A stretch of DNA of 64,000 nucleotides from CAVWDU01 sp963840725 (lineage in GTDB: Bacteria > Pseudomonadota > Gammaproteobacteria > Pseudomonadales > Halieaceae): positions 953,533 to 1,017,532 of the forward strand of contig CAWIZY010000009.1 in NCBI GenBank assembly GCA_963840725.1, read 5' to 3'. Under the pieces are notes generated by a model, which had not been told where the DNA came from, searched no databases, and was given only the letters and a program-made list of their open reading frames with translations. The translations under genes and the position numbers were made by a program. Each line of letters opens with the position of its first letter. Positions within the stretch are counted from its first letter, which is position 1. Below are positions 1 through 8,770 of the stretch, in pieces.

Positions 1-231
1 AAACTGAACAAACACATCCATCTTGCGAGCTTCCTTGGGCTGCAGATAAGGCGTGCTGTCAAAGTCTTTGACGGATGCGCTGATCCTGGTGCTGTAGGCG
101 GATACATCAAAACTCTCAATAGGTCTGACGCCGCTTTTCCCCGCGAGCACATTGCTCCAGGTTTCATCCACCGAGTTTCCCAGTGGGCTCACCATACCCA
201 TACCGGTCACAACGACTCGTCTGCCAATCAC
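1..231 (-). CDS. fabF: Beta-ketoacyl-ACP synthase II (5' part; runs off the window)
   Basis: Only the first 77 codons lie in the window. They begin with GTG and read MIGRRVVVTGMGMVSPLGNS, the typical N-terminus of the FabF condensing enzyme, which elongates acyl-ACP with malonyl-ACP in type II fatty-acid synthesis. The GTG start is chosen because a strong AGGAGG ribosome-binding site lies about 8 nt upstream and the family motif VVVTGMGMVSPLG follows at once. The Cys-His-His active site is outside the window. It is the last gene of the minus-strand fab cluster, directly after acpP, the standard gammaproteobacterial order. Confidence 0.95.
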   Translation of the reverse strand, partial: MIGRRVVVTGMGMVSPLGNSVDETWSNVLAGKSGVRPIESFDVSAYSTRISASVKDFDSTPYLQPKEARKMDVFVQF

Positions 232-276
232 CGTTAACCTCCTGTGCAGCGCAGGTCTTCGCTGGCTAAATAAACG

Positions 277-312
277 AAAAAAGCCGCTCTACATCAATAG
301 AAACGGCTTTCA
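277..312 (-). terminator. Stem-loop with U-tract between acpP and fabF
   Basis: Read on the minus strand, AAAGCCG (near 310-304) pairs with CGGCTTT (near 286-280) across a 17-nt loop and runs into six Ts. It lies just after the acpP stop and before the fabF ribosome-binding site. It could attenuate readthrough and help keep acpP mRNA in excess over fabF mRNA. That role is inferred. Confidence 0.55.
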
Positions 313-331
313 GAAATATCGGGGTTTGATG

Positions 332-568
332 TCAGGAGAGGTGTTCGTTGATGTAATCCATCGCCAGTTTGACGGTGGTGATCTTCTCCGCCTCTTCATC
401 CGGGATTTCAGTTTCAAACTCTTCTTCAAGCGCCATAACAAGTTCCACTGTGTCCAGAGAGTCTGCACCCAGATCCTCAACAAAGGATGCCTCTGTCAGC
501 ACTTCTTCTTCTTTTACGCCCAGTTGCTCGGCTACGATTTTTTTAACACGTTCTTCGATGCTGCTCAT
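332..568 (-). CDS. acpP: Acyl carrier protein
   Basis: 78 residues, the usual ACP length, and very acidic. The phosphopantetheine attachment motif DSLD is present, with the serine at about residue 37, followed by the conserved helix-2 region VELVMALEEEFE. It carries growing acyl chains for the Fab enzymes. It lies between fabG and fabF in the fab cluster. The 142-nt gap upstream, toward fabG, probably holds an additional acpP promoter, as is common for this highly expressed gene. A loose TAAAAT element is visible there, but no convincing -35 box. Confidence 0.98.
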   Translation of the reverse strand: MSSIEERVKKIVAEQLGVKEEEVLTEASFVEDLGADSLDTVELVMALEEEFETEIPDEEAEKITTVKLAMDYINEHLS

Positions 569-710
569 GATAATGTGTAACTCCCGAGATTGAGTAGGAA
601 ACCAAACCGATAGAGGTGGCCCGAAACCGCATTTTACTCCGATTTATGCCGGCAGGAATATTTTTTTCTGCGCTGCCACCCTTGATCGGGAGTATAGCGG
701 TTTTCAGGGT

Positions 711-1454
711 TTATGCCATATAAAGACCACCATTGACCTGCACTGTCTCACCCGTGATATAACCTGCAGCATCGCTGCACAAGAATGCGACCAGGGCTGC
801 AATCTCCTCCGGCATCCCCAGGCGCGACAGCGGAATCTGTGAGAGCATCGCAGCGCGCTGCTCATCATTGAGTTCCCGCGTCATGTCGGTATCGATAAAA
901 CCCGGGGCCACGCAATTCACCGTTATAGAGCGCGACCCCAACTCGCGCGCCAGCGCGCGCGAGAAGCCTTCTGCTCCTGCTTTGGTTGCCGCGTAGTTGC
1001 TCTGCCCCATATTCCCCATAGACCCGACGACAGAGGTAATATTAACGATTCTTCCCCAGCGCGCTTTGGTCATACCACGCAAGCAAGCCTTGCTGACACG
1101 GTACAGCGAATTAAGGTTGGTCTCGATCACCTCGCTCCATTCCTCAGCTTTCATGCGCAGCAACAGATTGTCCCGAGTGATACCCGCATTATTAACCAGC
1201 ACCAGGGGCGCACTGAAACGCTCGCCAATTGCCTGCATAACCTCGCTGACACTGTCCTGATCAGCAACGTTGAGTTTCATTCCACAGCCGCTCGCACCCA
1301 TTGACTCGATATACGCAGAGATATTGTCCGCGCCACCGTCGCTCGTAGCCGTACCGATGACTGTAAACCCGTCACCGGCCAGGTGCTGCGCGATAGCTTT
1401 GCCGATACCGCGGCTGGCACCAGTCACCAGGGCGACCTTCTGTTGCTCACTCAT
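711..1454 (-). CDS. fabG: 3-oxoacyl-ACP reductase
   Basis: Short-chain dehydrogenase of about 247 residues. The NADPH-binding motif TGASRGIGKA is at the N-terminus and NNAG at about residue 90. The catalytic Ser-Tyr-Lys set is visible as ITSVVGS followed by YAATK. The C-terminus (GYITGETVQVNGGLYMA) is typical of FabG. It reduces beta-ketoacyl-ACP in fatty-acid elongation. ATG at 1454 (MSEQQKVALVTG) is preferred over an upstream TTG at 1460 because an AGAGGA ribosome-binding site is well placed for it. fabD lies upstream and acpP downstream. Confidence 0.97.
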   Translation of the reverse strand: MSEQQKVALVTGASRGIGKAIAQHLAGDGFTVIGTATSDGGADNISAYIESMGASGCGMKLNVADQDSVSEVMQAIGERFSAPLVLVNNAGITRDNLLLRMKAEEWSEVIETNLNSLYRVSKACLRGMTKARWGRIVNITSVVGSMGNMGQSNYAATKAGAEGFSRALARELGSRSITVNCVAPGFIDTDMTRELNDEQRAAMLSQIPLSRLGMPEEIAALVAFLCSDAAGYITGETVQVNGGLYMA

Positions 1455-1596
1455 CAGCAATCATCCTCTTATCTGTCGACCGTGTAGTTCGGGAGCCTGT
1501 ATCGCCGGTCAAAACCAAACAGCCTGCTCCCCAGGGGTAACGGTTATTGCTATGCCACATCTTTCCACGTGCTCTGAATCACTGCCAGTTACCACT

Positions 1597-2544
1597 TCAA
1601 GACAGGGCCGCCTGCGCCTCAGCCATCGACTGGGGATCCTCAAGGGTGAAAGCGCGCAAGTCTTTATCGATGCGCCGAGCCAGGCCAGTCAGCACTTTCC
1701 CCGGGCCGCACTCAACCACCGTGTCGACGCCCGTGTCGGTCATGGCTTTCATACAACGCGTCCACAACACCGGGCTGTAAATCTGCTCGACCAGCAAAGC
1801 ACGGATTTTCTCAGGATCGGATTCAGTGCGAGCATGTACATTATGAACCACAGGAATGCGGGGTGCGGCAATCTCAATCCCGGCAAGCTCTGATGCCAGC
1901 TCATCCCCGGCAGGCCGCATTAATTCGGTATGGAACGGCGCACTCACTGGCAGCCCTATTGCACGTTTGGCACCCGCAGCCTTGAAACCATCGATTGCGA
2001 GAGCAACAGCATTCTTGTGACCGGCAACCACGACCTGGCCCGGCGAGTTGAAATTGACTGCGGCTACCACACCACGGTCACTGTCACTAACCCGGGTGCA
2101 AATCTCATTAATAGACTGGTCGTCGAGCCCGATGATCGCCGCCATTGCGCCGGCGCCCATGGGGACAGCTGTCTGCATAAAAATGCCCCGTTGCCTGACC
2201 AACACCACAGCATCGCCAAAGCTCAGTGAGCCGGCACAAACCAGCGCAGAAAACTCGCCAAGACTGTGCCCAGCCATGATGCCGGGCTCGGCTCCGCCCG
2301 CATCCAACCACGCTCGCCACAGCGCCACACTTGCAGTCAAAAGAACGGGCTGGGTGTTTTCGGTCAAATCGAGTGCGTCCTGATCACCGCCTTGCACGAG
2401 CTCCCAGACATCGTACCCAAGCGCTGTGCTGGCCTCCGCAAAAGTATCCCTGACCGATCTGAATTGCTGAAATGCCGCGGCGAGCATGCCGCTTCTCTGC
2501 GAACCCTGACCGGGGAACATAAACGCGCTGGCGCTAGCTGACAT
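1597..2544 (-). CDS. fabD: Malonyl-CoA:ACP transacylase
   Basis: 315 residues. It opens with the FabD signature FMFPGQGSQ and carries the catalytic serine in GHSLGEFSALVCAG. The partner histidine is in the APFHTELM region, and the C-terminus has VVECGPGKVLTGL. It loads malonyl groups onto ACP for fatty-acid synthesis. Its neighbours are fabG downstream and, across a 152-bp gap, rpmF upstream. plsX, normally found between rpmF and fabD in this group, is not there. Confidence 0.97.
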   Translation of the reverse strand: MSASASAFMFPGQGSQRSGMLAAAFQQFRSVRDTFAEASTALGYDVWELVQGGDQDALDLTENTQPVLLTASVALWRAWLDAGGAEPGIMAGHSLGEFSALVCAGSLSFGDAVVLVRQRGIFMQTAVPMGAGAMAAIIGLDDQSINEICTRVSDSDRGVVAAVNFNSPGQVVVAGHKNAVALAIDGFKAAGAKRAIGLPVSAPFHTELMRPAGDELASELAGIEIAAPRIPVVHNVHARTESDPEKIRALLVEQIYSPVLWTRCMKAMTDTGVDTVVECGPGKVLTGLARRIDKDLRAFTLEDPQSMAEAQAALS

Positions 2545-2639
2545 TAGGAAATCTCCTGCTCATCATTCGGAAACCAAACGGCCGCCCGGGCGAATACCTC
2601 TATGAGCATAGCTTATCGTAAAGACTTGTCAGGGAACGT

Positions 2640-2688
2640 GCAGCCCGGCCTGGGCCGGGCTGGATTGCGGTGGCGGGCGCCACCGCAA
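2640..2688. repeat. Two tandem GC-rich hairpins between rpmF and fabD
   Basis: Two perfect inverted repeats lie back to back. CAGCCCGGCC/GGCCGGGCTG is near 2640-2661 and TGCGGTGGCG/CGCCACCGCA is near 2666-2687, each with a 2-nt spacer. Neither is followed by a T-run on the minus strand, so they are not classical intrinsic terminators. They could stabilise the upstream yceD-rpmF transcript. They occupy the site where plsX is usually found. Confidence 0.6.
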
Positions 2689-2696
2689 AGGGATGA

Positions 2697-2879
2697 TTAA
2701 TCGTCTGCGCCTGTATCAACGACTTTACGGCCTCTGTAAAAGCCATCGGCGCTGATATGATGGCGACGATGCGTCTCACCGGAGGTCTGATCTACCGACA
2801 GGGTGGCGCCGGAGAGTGCGTCGTGGGAGCGGCGCATGCCGCGCCTGGAGCGCGCTTTCTTACTTTTCTGAACTGCCAT
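2697..2879 (-). CDS. rpmF: 50S ribosomal protein L32
   Basis: 60 residues starting MAVQKSKKARSRRGMRRSHDA, the canonical L32 N-terminus. It lacks the zinc cysteines found in some L32 forms; the C-terminal part HHISADGFYRGRKVV has no cysteine. It is a component of the large ribosomal subunit. It starts 2 bp after yceD, forming the conserved yceD-rpmF pair. Confidence 0.98.
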   Translation of the reverse strand: MAVQKSKKARSRRGMRRSHDALSGATLSVDQTSGETHRRHHISADGFYRGRKVVDTGADD

Positions 2880-2881
2880 GA

Positions 2882-3424
2882 TTAACTCCTGGTCTTGTTG
2901 CCGGGCTTTAACTGCTCCAGCACGTTAAACGGATTGGGTTGCGCATTATCCGGTGTTTCCCGGACTTCCGGGGCACGATACTCACCAACCGTGGCCCTGC
3001 ATTCGTGTGTTTCATGATAACTGTATGCAGGAAGTGCAAGGATCAGTTCATCCTCCACCACGTCCCACAAGTCTGTCACCTCTGGCTCAGACAACAGCAG
3101 CGGTTCGATATTCCGCGGCAGTTGGCTCGCTTGCTCATCGCTTAGCACCACGGCCAGCGTGGTATCTCCGGCGAGTTCTAAACCCAACGGCTGCAAGCAG
3201 CGCTGGCAAGACACAGTAACCTCTGCTGTGGTCTGAACCCGCGCGATCAGACGTTGTTCCTGATCCTTGTCAAAGCTAAAAAGAGCCTCTATCTTGCCGC
3301 TATCGTCGGCCAAAAGACCCGAAAACCGGGGCAACTGACCAGGTACCAAAGCGCCTTTCACGGTCACCCCACGCGTGGCCGCTTTGCGTATATCCAGCGT
3401 CCTGATGAGAGGCTCTTTCGACAT
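2882..3424 (-). CDS. yceD: YceD/DUF177 family protein (23S rRNA accumulation protein)
   Basis: 180 residues. The core has VSCQRCLQPL and a late ETHECRAT cysteine region, characteristic of YceD/DUF177. It ends NPFNVLEQLK, the typical family C-terminus. The family is always found next to rpmF and has been linked to 23S rRNA accumulation; the biochemical role is not well defined. It lies immediately upstream of rpmF on the same strand, which supports the call. Confidence 0.93.
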   Translation of the reverse strand: MSKEPLIRTLDIRKAATRGVTVKGALVPGQLPRFSGLLADDSGKIEALFSFDKDQEQRLIARVQTTAEVTVSCQRCLQPLGLELAGDTTLAVVLSDEQASQLPRNIEPLLLSEPEVTDLWDVVEDELILALPAYSYHETHECRATVGEYRAPEVRETPDNAQPNPFNVLEQLKPGNKTRS

Positions 3425-3485
3425 AGCGGCGCATCATAGGGATGGTTTGCATCTTTGTCAAAAAATATTCTTATAATACAAGGAT

Positions 3486-4072
3486 ATGGAAATCATTCTC
3501 GCCTCAACATCGCGGTACCGACAATCACTGCTTGAGCGCCTGCAACTGCGCTTTCGCTGCGAGCCACCGCGAGTGCCCGAAACAAGGTCCGCGGGGAAAC
3601 TCCGGCCAACATGGCGGTACGACTGGCTGGGGCCAAAGCGCAAGCGGTGGCGGGCCTGCACCGGGATGCACTGGTTATCGGCAGTGACCAGGTGGCGACG
3701 CTGGACGATCGCGTACTCGGTAAACCCGGAGAATACCAGATCGCGAGGGCGCAATTACTGAGCTGTTCGGGTCGCCGGGTGGTGTTTTATACCGCAGTAA
3801 CGGTGGTCTGCCAGGCGCGGGACATCTCACTATCGCACCTGGAACCGTTCACCGTCGAGTTTCGACATCTGACCTCAGCAGAAATCGATGCCTACCTCCA
3901 ACGAGAGCAGCCCTACGACTGTGCCGGCAGCTTCAAGTGTGAGGGGCTGGGCATAGCCTTATTCACACGCCTGGCCGGTGACGACCCGACGGCACTGGAG
4001 GGCCTGCCACTGATCGCGCTTTGCCGACTGCTCAACGAGGCAGGGTGCGCAGTCTTGCCAACACCTCGCTGA
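3486..4072 (+). pseudogene. Maf/YceF-type nucleotide pyrophosphatase, apparent one-base frameshift
   Basis: The N-terminal part (MEIILASTSRYRQSLLERLQ) and C-terminal part (ALVIGSDQVA, GKPGE, EQPYDCAGSFKCEGLG, GDDPTALEGLPL) both match the Maf family of house-cleaning nucleotide pyrophosphatases. They are in different frames. Continuity returns if one G is added to the GGGG run at 3593-3596, giving ETRSAG-ETPANMAVRLAGAKAQAV, the family pattern. So the gene is either disrupted or mis-sequenced. The usual DE(S/T) motif reads P-E-T here. ATG 3611 could start a truncated product, but this would lack the phosphate-binding N-terminus. The 3' end overlaps the convergent rluC by 41 bp. Confidence 0.85.
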
Positions 4073-4997
4073 GGGGCTTATCAAGCGGGGCCTCCAGGCT
4101 GACAGGGCCCTTGCCAGGTAGTTCAATTCGCAGCGATCTGGCGTGCAGGAACAGCCGCTTCAGCGCCAGCTGTTCGCTGAGCAAACGGCCTGCATCATCA
4201 CTGTATTTGGCATCTCCCAGCAGCGGGCAGCCAGCGTGCCGAGCATGTACCCGGATCTGGTGAGTACGACCGGTTATCGGCTTGGCCTCTACCAGTGTCG
4301 CTGCAGCAAACCGCTCCACCACGGTGAATTCGGTGACTGAACGCTTACCGTCTTTACTGACTGTCACCATCCGCTCCCCTGAGCTGAGGACGTTCTTGGC
4401 CAGCGGTGCCTCTACGACGCGCAGACCCCTGGGCCAACGCCCCGCCGCCAGGGCCAGGTAGCGCTTGTCAATGAGATCTTCGCGCAGTTGCTGGTGCAGC
4501 GCACGCAGCACGGCGGGCTTGCGGGCGACCAGAATCAATCCCGAGGTGTCGCGGTCCAGTCGATGGACCAGCTCGAGGTAGCGATCATCGGGTCGCATTC
4601 TGCGCAGGCACTCGATCAATCCAAAATTGAGGCCACTACCCCCATGCACCGCCAATCCGGAAGGTTTGTCCAGCACCAGCAGGCCATCGTCTTCGTAAAT
4701 GACCCGTTTAGCCAGTTCACCTGACCAGTAGCGTGGTATCGGCGCCGGCGCGCTGGCGGCGGGCTGATGCAGCGGCGGGATTCGCACCCGGTCACCGGCA
4801 TTCAGGCGGTAGTCTGCCTTTACCCTGCCTTTATTGACCCTGATTTCACCCTTTCGCAACCCGCGGTACAGGCGCGTTTTGGGGACTCCCTTGAGTTCCC
4901 GCAGCAGAAAGTTGTCCAGTCGCTGGCCGTCGTAGTCCTCCCCCACGTCCAGATAACGAACCCCACTGCGTGTTCTTTCGTTCGCACTGTCAGTCAT
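4032..4997 (-). CDS. rluC: 23S rRNA pseudouridine synthase RluC
   Basis: About 321 residues. An N-terminal S4 domain (GQRLDNFLLRELKGVPKTRLYRGLRKGEIRVN) precedes a pseudouridine synthase domain with the catalytic HRLDRDTSGL motif. The C-terminal RTHQIRVHARHAGCPLLGD motif is also typical. The length and S4 domain fit RluC/RluD, and the position next to rne (divergent) fits RluC, which modifies 23S rRNA in helix-35/90 loops. ATG 4997 is preferred to the TTG at 5006. The gene converges with and overlaps maf. Confidence 0.93.
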   Translation of the reverse strand: MTDSANERTRSGVRYLDVGEDYDGQRLDNFLLRELKGVPKTRLYRGLRKGEIRVNKGRVKADYRLNAGDRVRIPPLHQPAASAPAPIPRYWSGELAKRVIYEDDGLLVLDKPSGLAVHGGSGLNFGLIECLRRMRPDDRYLELVHRLDRDTSGLILVARKPAVLRALHQQLREDLIDKRYLALAAGRWPRGLRVVEAPLAKNVLSSGERMVTVSKDGKRSVTEFTVVERFAAATLVEAKPITGRTHQIRVHARHAGCPLLGDAKYSDDAGRLLSEQLALKRLFLHARSLRIELPGKGPVSLEAPLDKPLSEVLARLRTLPR

Positions 4998-5454
4998 ATA
5001 GAGCAATTGCCGCCTGGCGGTTTAGGTGTTACTCTCAAAGGTTGTGGTCTGACACAATTTTATTGTCTGGCGACCCGATTGGATGCCGCTCATGAGAAGT
5101 GACGTCTCGCCAGCCATGCCACAGAGACATTACCGGGGAAGACCCCAACAACTAACCGCGCAGGTAATCTGCCGGGGACCGAATCAGTCATTAAGACACC
5201 ACAGCGTCGTCGCATGTATCAGGTGCTGCGACACTACCAAAAACGCGGGCAATGCGCCATTCGCCCCGTTGGACGCTGTCACGATCGCCAGCACCTTCGG
5301 CAGATCGTCAAAGGACACCTGAGCGTTGATCGAATGAGTTAAGCTACCAGTCTTCAGGACTGGCCTGAATCGCTATCATCTGCCCACCCGGATCGCCGGG
5401 TTCGATTGATTCACCTCCCCGCCAAGCCTGTGCCCACAAGGCTAATGGCACTTT
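4998..5454. other. Divergent rluC-rne intergenic region; probable rne leader
   Basis: This 457-bp stretch between the divergent rluC and rne starts holds no convincing gene. A long untranslated leader is expected for rne, because RNase E autoregulates through its 5' UTR in E. coli. I see no exact match to the known leader hairpin and no clear sigma-70 promoter, so the regulatory role is inferred from position. Confidence 0.4.
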
Positions 5455-8388
5455 ATGAAAAAAATACTTATCAATGCAACGCAGCCGGAAGAGCTGCGCG
5501 TCGCTATGGTGGACGGACAGCGTCTCTATGACCTGGACATAGAAAACCGGACGCGGCTGCAAAAAAAATCCAACGTCTATAAGGGTAAAATCACCCGGGT
5601 GGAACCCAGCCTCGAAGCGGCCTTCGTAGATTTCGGAGCCGAGAAACACGGATTCCTGCCACTGAAAGAAATCGCCAGGGAGTACTTCTACCGTAATCCC
5701 GGGGAGGTCGATGGACGGATGAAAATCCGTGACGTGGTCAAAGAGGGAACCGAGATCATTGTCCAGGTCGACAAAGAGGAGCGCGGCAACAAAGGCGCCG
5801 CTCTGACAACTTTCGTCAGCCTCGCCGGCCGCTATATGGTTTTGATGCCCAACAACCCTCGCGCGGGTGGCATATCGCGTCGAATCGATGGCGATGACCG
5901 GACCGAACTGCGTGAGGCCCTCAGCGCGCTGAACATACCCGATGGAATGGGTGTGATCATCCGCACTGCGGGCGTCGGCAGGAGTTCCGAGGAACTGCAG
6001 TGGGACCTCGACTACCTGACTCAACTCTGGGACGCCATCAAGACAGCCAACGATGAGAGTAAGGCCCCGGAACTGCTGTTTCAGGAAAGCAACGTCATCA
6101 TCCGGGCCGTTCGCGATTATCTGCGCGACGATATCGACCAGGTCCTGATTGACTCCCCGGACGCTTACAAGCAGGCAATGGATTTTACCAGCCTGGTAAT
6201 GCCTCATTACAAAAACCGGCTCAAGCTGTATGAAGACAGCATCCCCATGTTTAACCGGTTTCAGATAGAGAGCCAGATAGAAACCGCGTTCCAGCGCGAA
6301 GTCAGGCTGCCGTCCGGCGGATCGATCGTAATCGATCCCACCGAGGCACTGATTTCCATAGATATCAACTCGGCTCGGGCAACCAAGGGCTCGGACATTG
6401 AGGATACCGCCCTGCGCACTAATCTGGAGGCCGCTGACGAGATAGCCCGGCAGCTGCGGCTGCGGGATATGGGCGGACTGATTGTCATCGACTTTATCGA
6501 CATGCTCGCCACGCGCAACCAGCGCGCCATCGAGAACCAGGTACGCGACGCTCTGGCCATAGACCGGGCCCGTGTGCAGGTTGGCCGTATTTCACGTTTC
6601 GGTTTGCTGGAAATGTCACGGCAGCGCCTGCGCCCTTCACTGGGCGAGACCAGCGCCATCGTATGCCCCCGCTGCACCGGGCAGGGGACCATCCGCGATA
6701 CCAAGTCGCTTGCTTTATCCATACTACGATTGATTGAAGAAGAAGCCATCAAGGAACGCAGTGTCGAGGTCAGAGCCATCGTCCCGGTGGATGTCGCTGC
6801 CTACCTGTTGAACGAAAAGCGCTCGGCACTCACCGAGATCGAGTTGGTAACCAAGGCCCGGATGCTGGTGATCCCCAACCCCAATCTGGAAACCCCTCAC
6901 TTTGAGGTCCAGCGGTTGCGCGACGACGAAGTGTCCGGTGACCACGAAACCAGCTACAAGGTGGATATTGCGGTACCGGATGCCGAGGCTATCAGCGATA
7001 CCCACAGTGCAGCGATCCCCCTGCAATCGCCCAAGGTCGAACGAGTGACCCCCAAGGGCCCGGCACCGACACCGCCAGCTCCTGTTGCTGCGGAGCAGAC
7101 CCCCGCTGCGGTCCAACCGGCCAAACAGGTCGAGCCGACGACTGCCAAACCGGGTTTCTTGTCGCGGCTGTGGGGCGCCATTAGCGGATCGCCCGCAGAA
7201 CCTGAGCCGCCCGCACCGGTAGCCCCGGCGGCCAGAGCCGAGCCCTCACCTTCAACTGAAGGCAAAAACAAGAATGGAGGCCGCGGACAGCAACGCAACC
7301 GTGGCCAGCGATCCAATGAGGGTCGCGGTCGCAACCGCCGCAGAGGCGGTAACGGCGAGGGCAATACTCGCACTAACGAGGCGCGGGAGCAGGCCTCGAA
7401 CAGCGCCGACGGCGCACAGTCGAGCGGCCCACAGGAAGACACGCCCAACCGCGAAGAGAACAGACGCGGCGGACGCCGCCGTGGCGGGCAGAATCGCCGG
7501 CGCAACGAACGCGGCAACAGCACTGAAACCGCAGCCGTCCAGGAATCGAGCAACGACGCAGTTACCTCAGAAGCTGTCGAACAGCATTCGGACCAGACTG
7601 CCAAGCAAGGCGCAGAACAGGTGCCAGAGCAAACGACCGGGGAAACCAGGCAGGACCGTCCCCGCAAGCGTCCCAACAATATGAAGCGGGGCGAACCCCA
7701 ACGTCGACGGAGGAACCGTGGCGATAAAAATACGCCCGAGACGGCCGAAACCACCGACTCGCAGACCGCCGAGCAAGACACAGCACCAATAGCAGAGGTC
7801 AGCGCTGAGAGCGCTCCTGCTCCCCTGCCAGCGGCCGATACAAACGTCGACGCCTCAGCGGCTGAAGCAAGCCCGGCATCTGTAGACAAGGATCCGGCTA
7901 TAGACAAAGGTCCGGCAAGCGCTGCCGCACCGGTGGTTGAGAACACGGCTTCCACAGAGGCTGAGGCCTCATCAACTGCGCAGCCAGTTGCCGCTGCGCC
8001 TGACGCGGGAGAGGTAGCGCCTCAGGATCCGCCGGCACCCCAACCGGCCACCAGCGAGATAGAGCAAGCCGAGCCCATCGACACGCCAGAGCCGGCTGAA
8101 GCCGCTAAGAGCGCTGCAGTCACACCCGCAGAGGACGAGCAGACACCCGTCGCAGCGACCGAGAAGCCAGCTCCCGGTGCCGGCCTCACTGCTGATGGGC
8201 GCGCCTCCAACGACCCACGGGTCGAGGCCAGACCTGTCAGCCGTGTGGAAATCAGCACCGGTCACCCCGCTCTTTTCTCGGAGCAGGTCGCACCAGCCGC
8301 ACAGGCCGGTAGTCGCAGCACGACTCGTGCCAGCAACGATCCTCGCGGACCGCTGCCTGATCAGGCCCCTACTGCGGCCGAGGCATAG
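5455..8388 (+). CDS. rne: Ribonuclease E
   Basis: 977 residues. The catalytic N-terminal half (about 1-500) has the family start MKKILINATQPEELRVAMVDG. An S1 RNA-binding domain follows at about 38-120. The DNase I-like catalytic region holds ISIDINSAR and GLIVIDFIDM, supplying the two metal-binding aspartates. The zinc-link CPRCTGQG is near residue 405. The C-terminal half is a disordered scaffold rich in Pro, Ala, Glu and Arg, with arginine-rich RNA-binding stretches near 600-690 (GRGRNRRRGG, RRGGRRRGGQNRRRNER). It ends with two copies of a (R/T)ASNDPR motif. It is the main mRNA decay and rRNA/tRNA processing endonuclease. Divergent from rluC, as in related bacteria. Confidence 0.97.
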   Translation: MKKILINATQPEELRVAMVDGQRLYDLDIENRTRLQKKSNVYKGKITRVEPSLEAAFVDFGAEKHGFLPLKEIAREYFYRNPGEVDGRMKIRDVVKEGTEIIVQVDKEERGNKGAALTTFVSLAGRYMVLMPNNPRAGGISRRIDGDDRTELREALSALNIPDGMGVIIRTAGVGRSSEELQWDLDYLTQLWDAIKTANDESKAPELLFQESNVIIRAVRDYLRDDIDQVLIDSPDAYKQAMDFTSLVMPHYKNRLKLYEDSIPMFNRFQIESQIETAFQREVRLPSGGSIVIDPTEALISIDINSARATKGSDIEDTALRTNLEAADEIARQLRLRDMGGLIVIDFIDMLATRNQRAIENQVRDALAIDRARVQVGRISRFGLLEMSRQRLRPSLGETSAIVCPRCTGQGTIRDTKSLALSILRLIEEEAIKERSVEVRAIVPVDVAAYLLNEKRSALTEIELVTKARMLVIPNPNLETPHFEVQRLRDDEVSGDHETSYKVDIAVPDAEAISDTHSAAIPLQSPKVERVTPKGPAPTPPAPVAAEQTPAAVQPAKQVEPTTAKPGFLSRLWGAISGSPAEPEPPAPVAPAARAEPSPSTEGKNKNGGRGQQRNRGQRSNEGRGRNRRRGGNGEGNTRTNEAREQASNSADGAQSSGPQEDTPNREENRRGGRRRGGQNRRRNERGNSTETAAVQESSNDAVTSEAVEQHSDQTAKQGAEQVPEQTTGETRQDRPRKRPNNMKRGEPQRRRRNRGDKNTPETAETTDSQTAEQDTAPIAEVSAESAPAPLPAADTNVDASAAEASPASVDKDPAIDKGPASAAAPVVENTASTEAEASSTAQPVAAAPDAGEVAPQDPPAPQPATSEIEQAEPIDTPEPAEAAKSAAVTPAEDEQTPVAATEKPAPGAGLTADGRASNDPRVEARPVSRVEISTGHPALFSEQVAPAAQAGSRSTTRASNDPRGPLPDQAPTAAEA

Positions 8389-8428
8389 ACTGAGCTGGCA
8401 AATAGTGTGCACTAGAGGGTGGCAGCTC

Positions 8429-8456
8429 TTGTGCACCTGCTGCATCACGGTATAAT
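8429..8456 (+). promoter_or_regulatory. Promoter of tRNA-Ser
   Basis: TTGTGC (8429-8434) and a perfect TATAAT (8451-8456) are separated by 16 bp. A GC-rich discriminator (CCCGCC) follows, typical of stringently controlled stable-RNA promoters. It lies 44 bp upstream of the tRNA. Confidence 0.75.
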
Positions 8457-8499
8457 CCCGCCTGCTCGAACATTCGCAGCAGGCAATCTTACTTTTTTT

Positions 8500-8589
8500 G
8501 GTGGGCTGGCTGAGTGGTCGAAAGCGGCGGTCTTGAAAACCGTTGAGGGTTTATCCCCTCCGTAGGTTCGAATCCTACGCCCACCGCCA
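8500..8589 (+). tRNA. tRNA-Ser (anticodon TGA)
   Basis: 90 nt including an encoded CCA end. The acceptor stem GGTGGGC (8500-8506) pairs with GCCCACC (8579-8585), and the discriminator base is G. The anticodon stem GCGGT/ACCGT encloses loop CTTGAAA with anticodon TGA at 8534-8536, which reads UCA. The long variable arm (TTGAGGGTTTATCCCCTCC region) marks a class II serine tRNA. The T arm carries GGTTCGAATCC. Confidence 0.97.
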
Positions 8590-8595
8590 TTATCT

Positions 8596-8629
8596 ATGGG
8601 GGCTTCGAGTTATCGAAGCCCCCATTTTC
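8596..8629 (+). terminator. Intrinsic terminator after tRNA-Ser
   Basis: A perfect 13-bp stem, ATGGGGGCTTCGA paired with TCGAAGCCCCCAT around loop GTTA, is followed by a short T-run. It begins 7 nt after the tRNA. Confidence 0.9.
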
Positions 8630-8770
8630 GCCGCTAGGCATGCCAGCTGTGCGTTCACAGCTACGTTGTGCAGTGGCCCCGTAAAGCCATGATTGAGTGG
8701 GCTGAAAACGCCCGGAACGAGCTATGAGCGCATACAGTCAAAAGATTGCGTCGACTACCTTGAGGAAGCG

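Noticed and set aside
3590..3600. Programmed -1 frameshifting in maf and cusC at a shared GGGGAAAC sequence
   Set aside because: The shift site matches in both genes, but re-pairing in the A site is imperfect (AAA to GAA), no downstream stem-loop or pseudoknot is obvious, and neither family is known to use recoding. A single missing base is simpler.
5083..5322. Short open reading frame between rluC and rne
   Set aside because: No ribosome-binding site or family character, and located in the expected rne leader.
6954..7955. Long minus-strand open reading frame inside rne
   Set aside because: Antisense shadow caused by the GC-rich, low-complexity coding tail of RNase E.
8408..8434. Two GTGCAC palindromes between rne and tRNA-Ser as a regulatory repeat
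   Set aside because: The 6-bp self-complementary pair is short and overlaps the tRNA promoter; chance occurrence is likely.
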